Part shown: in pieces, positions 43,143 through 51,860 of the stretch
Layout: each line of letters starts with the position of its first letter
How positions within the stretch are numbered: the stretch's first letter is position 1
The notes under the pieces: generated by a model
The model's database searches: none
The model's input: only the letters and a program-made list of their open reading frames with translations
What the model was told of the DNA's origin: nothing
Assembly (NCBI GenBank): GCA_023664625.1
Contig: JAMPFD010000011.1
Span: 1-64,000, forward strand
DNA length: 64,000 nucleotides
Source of the DNA: Bacillota bacterium
Lineage (GTDB): Bacteria; Bacteroidota; Bacteroidia; Bacteroidales; Bacteroidaceae
Direction of reading: 5' to 3'
Program-made: the position numbers and the translations under genes

Positions 43143-44240
43143 TTAAGCTTTTATTCCTGTTATAATTTTGTCAAAACGTTCCGGTATTTGCTGTAATGCG
43201 GTTTTGTCCTTTGTTCCACAGACAACATTCAATTTCGCTTCCCGTGATTTTTCTCCTATATCTTTTAATATTGGATAATATGAAAGCAGGACGCTGTATG
43301 ACTTGTCACTCCCATAATTCTGTCGTATAATCCCCATCTTATTGATGTTGTCCTGATTGACATATCCGGATTTGCATTCCACGAAAAGAAGTTTGTTGCC
43401 AATGTTCACAAGTATGTCTATTTCGTTTTTGTCCTTGTCACGGACTCTCGAAGTCTCTTCTTTTGGTTGGAAAGTCACGCCTGTCCATATTTCATATCTA
43501 TTGCCGGACCACTTGTCTATGGCATCAGCGACAAGCACTTCCCACCATCGCCCCTCAAGCAGAAGCTTACGGACTTCAGGATGGTTGATGTCCAATAAAA
43601 CCGCATCATCCTTTTCTATGCGGATTGAAGTTGGAGATGCGCTATAATGTATCGTTCCGTCATAATAACCGTTTCTTAATTCGTTGGAACGATACAGTCT
43701 GCCAAGTTTTTCAAATATTTTCTTATGTTGCTCAACAAACTCCATTATCGTATGGGAAACAGACAATGTGGCATCGTTTTGTTGGTAGATTTCGTAGTTC
43801 TTCAGTGTTTGTCCCTGCAAGGCAAATATTGTTTTGCTGTCCACCTTGCAGTGCAGTTTCTCTGACTGATAAGTGCGGAGGTCTATGAACTCATCCGAAT
43901 TTGTGTATATTATGCGGGCGTCATGTCGCTGGGCGACAATAAAAGCCCCCACCGCCATGATTTTCGTTCCTCCCGTGACATTATACATTATTTCATCTGT
44001 AGCCTCCATTTTATTATGTATGTCTTCACAAACAGCGATAATGGAGCTGATTTCAAAAGCATTGACACTGCAGATGATTGTGCATTTTATGTCATGTGAC
44101 TCTAACACATGCTTCAGTCTTTTTGCGATGCTTTTATTTTGCATTGTGCCAACAATGTACACATGTTGCGGCAAGAACTCCATTATTGGATAATATGTTG
44201 GCAGACATTCTTTGCCAAGTAATGTTATATGGATTTTCAT
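43143..44240 (-). CDS. Card1/Can2-like CARF nuclease
   Basis: This 365-aa protein (DUF1887 build) has an N-terminal CARF domain (HVYIVGT, NVTGGTKIMAVGAFIVAQRH) and a C-terminal PD-(D/E)xK nuclease: GRWWEVLVADAIDKW, then NEIDILVNIGNKLLFVECKSG. Related Card1/Can2 enzymes are switched on by cyclic tetra-adenylate and cut nucleic acid; DNA and RNA cleavage have both been reported. It overlaps csm5 by 4 bp, so it is expressed with the effector complex that makes its activator. Confidence 0.88.
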   Translation of the reverse strand: MKIHITLLGKECLPTYYPIMEFLPQHVYIVGTMQNKSIAKRLKHVLESHDIKCTIICSVNAFEISSIIAVCEDIHNKMEATDEIMYNVTGGTKIMAVGAFIVAQRHDARIIYTNSDEFIDLRTYQSEKLHCKVDSKTIFALQGQTLKNYEIYQQNDATLSVSHTIMEFVEQHKKIFEKLGRLYRSNELRNGYYDGTIHYSASPTSIRIEKDDAVLLDINHPEVRKLLLEGRWWEVLVADAIDKWSGNRYEIWTGVTFQPKEETSRVRDKDKNEIDILVNIGNKLLFVECKSGYVNQDNINKMGIIRQNYGSDKSYSVLLSYYPILKDIGEKSREAKLNVVCGTKDKTALQQIPERFDKIITGIKA

Positions 44241-45358
44241 TGTTTACTGTCTGTTATTGTCAGTCTGACAAAGCCTAATAAAGAACAGGGGCCTGATGTG
44301 ACACGTCGTGATTTCGGGAAATCATACTCAGTATATCTTTCATTATGGGGTCTTGCTTGTTTTATTACATTCTCGAAATAGTCACTGTTTTCTGTCCATG
44401 CTCCGGTAATGAACCGCCAGCCACTGCCATGACCTATGCGAAGGACACACGACTCGCCATCCTTGCATTCCTCAACAGTGGATAATATGTCCTTACATTT
44501 ATCTATATATTTCTCTATACAGTTAGAACTATCCTGCTCCGCATTTTCCCGTTTCTTCCAATATTTTATTTCTGATTCCAGAAGTTGTTTTGTATGATTG
44601 TTGATTGTGCGGAATAGTTCCGGTAAAGATGATAAACAGTCAGGAAGGGGCTTCACATAAGATTTGCAATGCTCGTATTTTTCCAAATCAAGTTTTATGT
44701 CGAAGGCTGATTCGTCTTTAGGCACCAACACCTCTACAAGCTGCGGTTTTGATTCGTCGTAGTAATCTAGGAATTTACGCTCGTTAATATTCACCATACG
44801 TCTGGCACTTGTCATCAAACCGCCGAATCTGGCGTCGCCAACATGGAGAAATCTGAAGACACTTTCGTTCGGATTACTGCCAAACAGGTCATTCTCGGCG
44901 GCCTGGTTTTTGTTGTAGTTCGGATTTTGCTTTAGGTATGCATTGATCTGTGCTTGCCCCTCACCATGCAGAAGCTGCGCCAAAACGGCAGTCCGTATCG
45001 CTCCTTTGATAGAACTTCCCGGTATGTACGGCCAGCCCATTCCGTCATGGATGAATGTCTTCAGCTGCTTTTCGGTCTTTTTAAATCCAAAGTCAATAAT
45101 ACGGGCATAGTCGTCTACAACAGCTTTGGGAGCATATTTGGCAACAAGCTCTGTCACAGGCCTTTGGCGTTCTATGTGGATTATCCATTCATCCACGTGC
45201 TCAGGACCTATGATTTTCATTAATTTCTTTGCATCAACCACAGCAAGGACATTATACCCCTCTGAGTCTTTTGCCTTGAAGAAATCAAGGCCTTCCGTTA
45301 ATACTTCTCCGGAACCGATATGCACTGCCGTCAATGTCTCAATTTTTATCTTGCTCAT
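44237..45358 (-). CDS. csm5: Csm5 RAMP protein
   Basis: This 373-aa protein starts with a RAMP ferredoxin strand and glycine turn (IKIETLTAVHIGSGEVLTEGLDFFKA) and has the glycine-rich YIPGSSIKGAIRTAVLAQLL loop. Csm5 caps the head of the type III-A backbone at the crRNA 3' end and helps crRNA maturation. It lies 4 bp after csm4 and overlaps the Card1-like gene by 4 bp. Confidence 0.88.
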   Translation of the reverse strand: MSKIKIETLTAVHIGSGEVLTEGLDFFKAKDSEGYNVLAVVDAKKLMKIIGPEHVDEWIIHIERQRPVTELVAKYAPKAVVDDYARIIDFGFKKTEKQLKTFIHDGMGWPYIPGSSIKGAIRTAVLAQLLHGEGQAQINAYLKQNPNYNKNQAAENDLFGSNPNESVFRFLHVGDARFGGLMTSARRMVNINERKFLDYYDESKPQLVEVLVPKDESAFDIKLDLEKYEHCKSYVKPLPDCLSSLPELFRTINNHTKQLLESEIKYWKKRENAEQDSSNCIEKYIDKCKDILSTVEECKDGESCVLRIGHGSGWRFITGAWTENSDYFENVIKQARPHNERYTEYDFPKSRRVTSGPCSLLGFVRLTITDSKQ

Positions 45359-45362
45359 AACA

Positions 45363-46349
45363 CTATCTGATTTTCAAGGTTACAGCTCTCCCGCTACGGT
45401 ATACAGGATGGACATTCTTGTCGTTCCAGTCAGGGCGGAGATTAACTACTTTTCCAACAAGGGACTTTGTTGTCTCGAAGACAGAACCTTCCCCGAAGGC
45501 ATAGACCATTTTCTTACGTAAATGGCGGAATTCTTCAAGACTGCTTCCCGCCATATATCCGCCTCTAAGAAGAAGGGAGTAGCGAGGAGAACCGTCAAGC
45601 AGTCTGTTAAGTTCCTCTTCTGTCGGGATGAAAAGTGATAGTGACATTCTTCTTCTCGCATCTTGAGGCTCATCAAAAGAGAACGGTTCTTTTGCAATCT
45701 CCACATCAAATTTTCCTCCACCAACATTTTTATCGGTTCCTATTCCATTCTCGCCTAATTGAGCGAATAGTCTTGACATTAACTCCAACACATCGCCTTT
45801 TGCGTCAGTGAGACAATACAGTCCAGCGTCCTTGTTGAAATAATTCCACTCAAAATAGAATGGTTCCGCGTCTTTGGAACCGTCACGCGGCACAGTAACT
45901 CGCTGCATGACTTGTGACTTGAATAACGGCTCGAGATGTTTGTTTCTTGGCACAATGAAGCTACCTTGTATTTGGCTCTTGGATATACATGGTTTGCCGC
46001 CGGTTAAGAGCTGCTTCCACAAGTTCTGCTCAATATACTTTACTTTCTTGAGCTTTTTGCGGCACTCGCTCTCTTCCGCATCTTCCACTACGACATTCAA
46101 TAGCCCCTGTGGTTTGGGAAGAAAGTAGATGTCTTTGTAAAAGGGAAAAGCGGAACTCATGGAAAAAGATGTAAGAAACTCCTCCACATTGAGTGGCATT
46201 CCCGTAGCGACTCCAACAGCGGCCAAAGCCGATGACAGAGTGTCCGAATGCAACTCTAACGAGGAACTATCATAATTATCCCTGCCGGTACCGATATGGA
46301 GTGGCGAGAGATTATACATTTTTATAATGGACAGTAGAACCATAATCAA
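45363..46349 (-). CDS. csm4: Csm4 RAMP protein
   Basis: This 328-aa protein has the RAMP start YNLSPLHIGTGRDNYDSSSLELHSDTLSSAL and a glycine-rich GENGIGTDKNVGGGKFDV loop, as in Csm4. It binds the crRNA 5' tag and joins Cas10 to the Csm3 backbone. Its start overlaps the csm3 stop by 4 bp. The position between csm3 and csm5 supports the assignment. Confidence 0.87.
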   Translation of the reverse strand: MIMVLLSIIKMYNLSPLHIGTGRDNYDSSSLELHSDTLSSALAAVGVATGMPLNVEEFLTSFSMSSAFPFYKDIYFLPKPQGLLNVVVEDAEESECRKKLKKVKYIEQNLWKQLLTGGKPCISKSQIQGSFIVPRNKHLEPLFKSQVMQRVTVPRDGSKDAEPFYFEWNYFNKDAGLYCLTDAKGDVLELMSRLFAQLGENGIGTDKNVGGGKFDVEIAKEPFSFDEPQDARRRMSLSLFIPTEEELNRLLDGSPRYSLLLRGGYMAGSSLEEFRHLRKKMVYAFGEGSVFETTKSLVGKVVNLRPDWNDKNVHPVYRSGRAVTLKIR

Positions 46350-46969
46350 TAGGTTTTCTCTTCTGGTTCTTCCCAGTTTCTGAATATAACATGACCATAT
46401 CCTCGCGAACCGCTTCCGCCAAGGTAGTCGTCTTCCAATAGGCTGACGGCTTGCTTTAATGTCTGTTTCAACTCTTCTTCATTATCACTGTCAAATATGT
46501 TAAGAATCATCGTCAGATTAAATTCTGCACCGGCCGGTACGCGCTCGAAGGTTCTTGGTATTGATTTCGCTGTGATTCGGTTGATGCTTGCTTCCGTTTT
46601 GCTTTCTGTGTAAGGGAGGTCGGTGTTTTCAAGCTGGTCACCATTGAGGAGTTCTGCATCTCTGACGATTAATCTTGACGGATGGCTTTCTTTTTCACTG
46701 CCGGAGACGCCAAACAGTGCTCCTGATTTTGATTGCGCACTGTTGCTTGGGTTGCCATTGTTTGTTTCTCCGTTATACAGTTCTGTCAAGGAACGCATTT
46801 TCCCCTTCAGTGAACTGCCTGGAATGTAAGGCTTGTTGTCAATTGGGTTGCGGACAACAAAGTTGTCTGGTCCTCCGATGTTCAAAGCTGCATTTGTACC
46901 ACCGATATGCAAACCGGTCTTAACCTCTATAATGCCTGTATAAACAAGTTTCTTTATCAATCTATTCAT
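46346..46969 (-). CDS. csm3: Csm3 backbone RNase
   Basis: This 207-aa protein matches Csm3: IEVKTGLHIGGTNAALNIGG followed by PDNFVVRNPI, and YIPGSSLKGKMRSL. The catalytic Asp that cuts target RNA at 6-nt steps is present (D35, in IGGPDNFV). Several copies form the filament around the crRNA. The C-terminal glycine loop GGSGSRGYGHVIF is intact. The complex should therefore slice target RNA. Confidence 0.92.
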   Translation of the reverse strand: MNRLIKKLVYTGIIEVKTGLHIGGTNAALNIGGPDNFVVRNPIDNKPYIPGSSLKGKMRSLTELYNGETNNGNPSNSAQSKSGALFGVSGSEKESHPSRLIVRDAELLNGDQLENTDLPYTESKTEASINRITAKSIPRTFERVPAGAEFNLTMILNIFDSDNEEELKQTLKQAVSLLEDDYLGGSGSRGYGHVIFRNWEEPEEKTY

Positions 46970-46989
46970 TGTGGTGTCGTTTTTGTGTG

Positions 46990-47505
46990 TTATTGTCCAT
47001 TATTTGCCTTGTGGTATGCCAGAATGGCTTCCATTAAATTGCAGAAATTGATGTATGATTTCTCATCATTCACATAATTGTATGCTTTTTCAAAGACCTT
47101 CTTGAAAAGTTTTAATCCATTGTTGCCAGGGTTTCTTCCATACGCATACGCGACTTTAGGGCGGAGTAGGAAGAACGAAGCTTTTTCCTTTTCAAATCCT
47201 CCCATCTGAATGCGCTTTATTTCACAATAGACATTGCGGATTTGAGAATTGGTGAGCTTGTATTTCGCCATGGCGCAACCCATTTCCTCTGCAAAATCAG
47301 GTAATTCTTTTGTGGCACCTTCCTGTATCCATTCTTTTATACAGACTTCTTTCTCTCTAAGCTTGTTTTCTTCTTTCAGAGCTTCATCGTTTGGACTTTT
47401 AGGGTGCTTATACGCCCATTCTATTCCAGCTCTAAGCTTGTTTTCTTCTTTCAGAGCTTCATCGTTTGGTCTCTTACTGAAATTTGTGTTTTGTTGGTAT
47501 CCCAT
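46990..47505 (-). CDS. csm2: Csm2 small subunit with an in-frame N-terminal duplication
   Basis: This 171-aa helical protein is in the Csm2 position between cas10 and csm3, and its C-terminal 110 residues have the small-subunit pattern (LTNSQIRNVYCEIKR, FFLLRPKVAYAYGR). The N-terminus carries two copies of PNDEALKEENKLR, caused by a 40-bp exact DNA repeat (47355-47394 and 47430-47469) with a 75-bp period, exactly 25 codons. The duplication adds a charged helix but keeps the frame. Confidence 0.85.
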   Translation of the reverse strand: MGYQQNTNFSKRPNDEALKEENKLRAGIEWAYKHPKSPNDEALKEENKLREKEVCIKEWIQEGATKELPDFAEEMGCAMAKYKLTNSQIRNVYCEIKRIQMGGFEKEKASFFLLRPKVAYAYGRNPGNNGLKLFKKVFEKAYNYVNDEKSYINFCNLMEAILAYHKANNGQ

Positions 47506-47506
47506 A

Positions 47507-49744
47507 TTAGTTTGTATTTAATTTGTTTGATCTTATTTCCAATTCAGCCCATCTGCAAGCCATTGCCCATAACTCCAACGGATGGTAAGAGCTGCTTATG
47601 TTCTTTCCGTTGAGTTTGTTACAACCGCTGCATACTTCAGACTTGCAGTTGTCAATCAATGACATTGCCGCACTTTTTTTCATGCGTTCCTTCATTCTGC
47701 TTAAATCATAAGTGAGCATCCAATATGTCTTTATGTTTTGTATGCAATGCTCTTTTATGTCCGCATTCATCCAATGGGTGAGAACTTTCGATATGAATGA
47801 TTTAGGCATACCGTCTGTGTTTATTGCGTAAGAGATTGCATCTTTCAGTGATTTCACATACGGATACTCCTCCTCGAAATTCATTGCCATCCCAAGGAAA
47901 GATATAGAACCTTTTGACTTGCCGCTGCATACGTGAGATTTCGCGTTGGCTTCTTCCTGTGCACTCATCTCCGCTCCCTTGATTATCGGGAACTTGTCAT
48001 CGATAAACGAGATTCCGCCGGAAATAGAGAATGCAGGATTCTCGCAAGTGAAATGCTTGAAATCCTTGTGGATTCTTTCTGCCATATCCGTCATTACGCT
48101 CCAATCGCCCACGATGAACAAATCATCGCCACCACTATATATAATATAAGCATGGTCAGGATCAATCTCTTTCCATATTGTATTCAGGTATCCTGAGAAG
48201 AAATAGTCGAATGCTCTGCTGAGTGCGGACATGCGTGGCAAAATTGAACGTTCCGGAGATATTCCTTTCTGAAAAATAGCTCCCAGATTATCAACATCCA
48301 TACGCAAGACTCCTAATCTGTGGAATGATTCCGCAGAGGTGTTCTTGCACAATTCCTCAAAGACATCACACTTAATGTTTGTTCCTCCATAATAATCTAA
48401 TTTGTTGATGATACTGCACATCTTGCTTCTTACCATGTCCGTATTGTCATTGAAAGAAACAACTGTAACTGTCTTGTCCTTTATAATTGCAATATCTTGC
48501 TTTAGTTTTTCTTGTTTGATGAAATAGTAATACAGCCCAAGATTAAGAGGCTCCAGGTGGCATTCGCTGTTCCATGCCTGGATTTCATTTTCTGCAATGA
48601 CCATGACACCAAGATTCTTGAGCATTTGTCCCAGCTCTATCTGCTGTTTTGTCATCTCACGAATAGGCGAAAGACCTTTGGTGTTACATATCTGTTCTGT
48701 GTTTGAAAATGTCTCACCTGTGCAAATATCTGTCATTCCATTCCCGGCTGTCATAAACGGATTGAATAAGGAATGATATTCTTTAGCGATGACATTCTTG
48801 AATTTAGAACCCTTTTTTGCGTCCTTCTTAAGGAATAATTGTCCCCACACATCACCGAGAGAGGTTTGTCCTGTATGCAGCAAAGCCTCTTTTGGCAGTT
48901 CGGCAAAGTCTATTGCCAGAAACAACGATAGTTTATGGGTGTCAAACAACTTTTCTTCTATGTTGTTCACTGCAATATCTAATCTCTTTTTCGTATGTTC
49001 CGTATTTGGAGCCAACAGATAGAAACCTCCTCCGGAATTGTAGATGACATTAGCCTGTGGCAATCCCAATTCCTTCCTTATATATCTTAGGACAGCATCT
49101 GACAAAATACGTAGATAGAAAGAGCGTCCTTTGAGGTTCTTACTTGCATATTTGGAAGCAACTTGATACAAATACGGTTGTATTCCACTCAAATCTGCTC
49201 CAATAAGCAAGAATGGGCTATTGCTGCTCTCTCTTGATTCTATGGCGTCATACAGACATACTGTTAAGGCTGCGGAAGATTTGAGAAAATCATATACGCT
49301 GACATCATTATAGCCTTCAAGTCCAACAGGAATGTTGGATGTGTATTTACAGAGTAAAGTGAGTAGATTCTCGCTAAAAACAGTAAGATTATCGGCAGGC
49401 ATTTCCGATAATTGTTCTGACAGCATCCCCAATAAGTCGTCATTCCCATAAGATAGGTTCTGTTTGCTTGGGAAATTCTTTTTTGTCAAAGAAATTGGAG
49501 CAGGAGCAATCTTCCATAATGTCTCATGAGGCGTAGCTGATATTGTTTCTAATATTGAATTCAGTCCATCTCTGACTGAGCTCTTCGACTTTTCTCCTAA
49601 GCCAAGGGCTAATGTCTGTGCCTCGGTGATTATATTAGAATATTTAACCAATACATCATCTGAGCAAAACTTCTTTTGCAAACCACTTAAAGTCTCATGA
49701 TGCAATAATGCCGCAAGGTAAATGTGTTCTTTTATATTATTCAT
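47507..49744 (-). CDS. cas10: Cas10/Csm1 with active-looking cyclase and degenerate HD domain
   Basis: This 745-aa protein has the cyclase motif YSGGDDLFIVGDW with GGDD near residues 538-541, so cyclic oligoadenylate synthesis should be possible. The N-terminal HD nuclease motif is altered: AALLHHETLSGLQKKF has His-His in place of His-Asp and no following Gly-Lys, and the later AD-type position reads EAQTLALG. ssDNA cleavage is therefore probably lost. The C-terminal helical domain follows. Its start lies 12 bp after cas6. Confidence 0.93.
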   Translation of the reverse strand: MNNIKEHIYLAALLHHETLSGLQKKFCSDDVLVKYSNIITEAQTLALGLGEKSKSSVRDGLNSILETISATPHETLWKIAPAPISLTKKNFPSKQNLSYGNDDLLGMLSEQLSEMPADNLTVFSENLLTLLCKYTSNIPVGLEGYNDVSVYDFLKSSAALTVCLYDAIESRESSNSPFLLIGADLSGIQPYLYQVASKYASKNLKGRSFYLRILSDAVLRYIRKELGLPQANVIYNSGGGFYLLAPNTEHTKKRLDIAVNNIEEKLFDTHKLSLFLAIDFAELPKEALLHTGQTSLGDVWGQLFLKKDAKKGSKFKNVIAKEYHSLFNPFMTAGNGMTDICTGETFSNTEQICNTKGLSPIREMTKQQIELGQMLKNLGVMVIAENEIQAWNSECHLEPLNLGLYYYFIKQEKLKQDIAIIKDKTVTVVSFNDNTDMVRSKMCSIINKLDYYGGTNIKCDVFEELCKNTSAESFHRLGVLRMDVDNLGAIFQKGISPERSILPRMSALSRAFDYFFSGYLNTIWKEIDPDHAYIIYSGGDDLFIVGDWSVMTDMAERIHKDFKHFTCENPAFSISGGISFIDDKFPIIKGAEMSAQEEANAKSHVCSGKSKGSISFLGMAMNFEEEYPYVKSLKDAISYAINTDGMPKSFISKVLTHWMNADIKEHCIQNIKTYWMLTYDLSRMKERMKKSAAMSLIDNCKSEVCSGCNKLNGKNISSSYHPLELWAMACRWAELEIRSNKLNTN

Positions 49745-49756
49745 AGTATCGGATTA

Positions 49757-50434
49757 CTATTTTGTTGTTAATCTTTTTATCATCCCAAAGCCAATGCTTA
49801 CTCCCTTTCCGAGACCTATATAGTCAGGCAAAGAGACATTGGTCTTGAATTGTATGTCAAAGCCCATCATCTTGACACCCTTGAACCTATATTCTCTGGG
49901 GGGATCTACAGACAATATCTTTACAGTGACTTGTTCTTCTAAATGCATGTCTATTCCTTTTGCAAAGGACAGGATATTGCCGATGAGTATATTTTCCAAC
50001 ATTGTATATTTTTCTATTACACTTTCCATGTCGCAATATTTCTTATAATTGCTTTGGTTCAAGGGCAAATATTTCCGTATGCTATAACAAAACTCATCTT
50101 TCCATGTTTGTACATTGACATCATACGCCTCAACTTTGTCAGTTTCCAAATCCAGGCTTTTTTGCCCGATTCTTGCTGTACCGGAATTATTGTTGAAGAA
50201 ATCGGATAATCTATCAATTCCATCACCTAAAAATATTATTCCTGCATTACCTCTGATTCTTTTGTATTGTACTAATGGATAGCGGTACCTGAAGCCGTCA
50301 TCTGCATGATTGTGAAACAGTATGTCCTCTGATCCGTTCTTCATCATATTAATGACGGCTCCCCGAAAGAGAGGAACTTCATGAAACATAATGGGATTTT
50401 TATATGTCACTTTGAATATTTTGATTTTGCTCAT
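49757..50434 (-). CDS. cas6: Cas6 pre-crRNA endoribonuclease
   Basis: This 225-aa protein is the first gene of the operon. It has the Cas6 C-terminal pattern KMMGFDIQFKTNVSLPDYIGLGKG, then VSIGFGMIKRL, with the glycine-rich loop. The N-terminal ferredoxin fold starts FKVTYKNPIMFHEVPLFRGAVI. It cuts the repeats of the array at the far end of the same operon and leaves the 8-nt tag. A catalytic His cannot be named with certainty. Confidence 0.88.
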   Translation of the reverse strand: MSKIKIFKVTYKNPIMFHEVPLFRGAVINMMKNGSEDILFHNHADDGFRYRYPLVQYKRIRGNAGIIFLGDGIDRLSDFFNNNSGTARIGQKSLDLETDKVEAYDVNVQTWKDEFCYSIRKYLPLNQSNYKKYCDMESVIEKYTMLENILIGNILSFAKGIDMHLEEQVTVKILSVDPPREYRFKGVKMMGFDIQFKTNVSLPDYIGLGKGVSIGFGMIKRLTTK

Positions 50435-50573
50435 AGCCTGTTCATTATGATACTGTCTCTAAACATTCCTCCCCCCCCCCTGCCTTTCCGCTAAGCTTCA
50501 AGGACAGGAGGAGGGGAGGGACTTTTAGTCTTATTCTCTCAAAAAGTAATGGTACAGATAATATAACGGGTGT
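50435..50573 (-). promoter_or_regulatory. Upstream region of the cas operon with a 10-G tract
   Basis: The only upstream region of the cas operon contains ten consecutive C on the plus strand (50471-50480), so ten G in the transcript direction, about 40 nt before the cas6 start. Nearby are GGAGG-rich and CCTCC-rich stretches that could pair (50468-50482 with 50501-50519). A weak TACTTTTTG lies further upstream. I cannot place the promoter exactly. Confidence 0.45.
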
Positions 50574-51827
50574 TCATCTGAACTTTTCCGTATAGTCGCC
50601 GATGACGATGATGTGGTGATTGCCTATCGTATTGTTGAAAAAATATGCGGCATCTTCAGGGTTGTCCAGTTTTACCAGTATCTGCGTGCGGCATTTGCGG
50701 CAGTCATCCTGATTCTCCATGATGGTGCCGGAGGCTACGAATGACCTCTCGAGTCCTCTGCCTCCGCACTTCATCACCGTAACCTTGCCCGTCGGCATGA
50801 TGCCCTGAATGGCTACGCCGGAGTTGCTTTCGAAATGGGTTCTGATGATATATCCTTCGGTCTGCTTTAGCCCTATTGTGCAGTGGGCAAAGAGAATCTC
50901 GCCTGTCTCACGGTTTATATGTGACGGATTTGCCATGAATGCCCCCTGTCCCGTGAGCCGGTTGGCAAGCAGCATGGTGAATATTGACGACAGGTCGCCC
51001 TCACATCCGGCAATGATGCCGTTGTCATTGAGCAGTGCAAGTGCAAGGCATCCTGTAGTCCCCGTGGTTGGGATGAGGCTGAAACACTGCAGTGTCACGG
51101 CGTCAAGCTTCTCTTCGTCCACTATGCGCTGCAGGGCAAGGTACAGGCGCATGGCCTTTATAACCTCAGTGCGGTCAGGCTCTTTGCAGGCGATGGCGTC
51201 GCTGACGAACTTGTCTGCGAGGCTCCCTGCCTCCTCATCCTTGACTTCGGCATAGTAAGCATTGACAACGTCAAGGCTGATGTCTGTAAATTCCACGCCC
51301 CAATGCTTACGCGCGAGTTCATAGTCCACGTCGCTTGCGACAAGCCAGTCTGACGGTTCGCCCAGCACACCTATCCTGCATCCTTTCAAAGGAGATTCCT
51401 TCAGGCTCATTGAACAGTCATGTGCAGGCTCTCCGTTATCCGTGCTGCCACTCTTTACGGCTGCCACGATGGCATCCATGTCGCCATGGAGTATGGTGCA
51501 TGTGTCGCCCTGCCGGCGTGTCCAGCATGACAGTTCGAGCGATGCGGCAAGCGAGTTCGCCTTGCCGTCGGTGAGGAGAGTCAGAGGTTTTGGCAGGCGG
51601 CCGTAGTTCTTCACTACCGTGCCTTCGGTGCCGCCTGTGGCTATGAAGACAAGAGTCTTGCCTTCAAGGCTGTCAAGGTCGTGGCTGTCAAGGTCTTTCT
51701 CGAATATGACATTCACTTCGAAGTTATTTTCAAGAGCGTCAAACAGTTCTTCGTGTGCTTTGCGAACAGATGCGTATTCCTGCTTCTGAAATACAGAAGC
51801 GAATGTCAGCAGATTGAGTTTGTTCAT
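50574..51827 (-). CDS. L-fucose/L-arabinose isomerase-like protein
   Basis: This 417-aa protein has the fold pattern of the fucose/arabinose isomerase family: LVFIATGGTEGTVVKNY, GCRIGVLGEPSDWLVASDVDY, LDAVTLQCFSLIPTTGTTGCLALALLNDNGIIAGCEGDL (metal-site region) and a C-terminal HHIIVIGDY. It is shorter than L-fucose isomerase and lies apart from other sugar genes, so the substrate is unknown and it may not be an isomerase of fucose itself. Confidence 0.75.
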   Translation of the reverse strand: MNKLNLLTFASVFQKQEYASVRKAHEELFDALENNFEVNVIFEKDLDSHDLDSLEGKTLVFIATGGTEGTVVKNYGRLPKPLTLLTDGKANSLAASLELSCWTRRQGDTCTILHGDMDAIVAAVKSGSTDNGEPAHDCSMSLKESPLKGCRIGVLGEPSDWLVASDVDYELARKHWGVEFTDISLDVVNAYYAEVKDEEAGSLADKFVSDAIACKEPDRTEVIKAMRLYLALQRIVDEEKLDAVTLQCFSLIPTTGTTGCLALALLNDNGIIAGCEGDLSSIFTMLLANRLTGQGAFMANPSHINRETGEILFAHCTIGLKQTEGYIIRTHFESNSGVAIQGIMPTGKVTVMKCGGRGLERSFVASGTIMENQDDCRKCRTQILVKLDNPEDAAYFFNNTIGNHHIIVIGDYTEKFR

Positions 51828-51860
51828 GATGGATTGTTGTTTTTGTTAGTATCGGGATGG

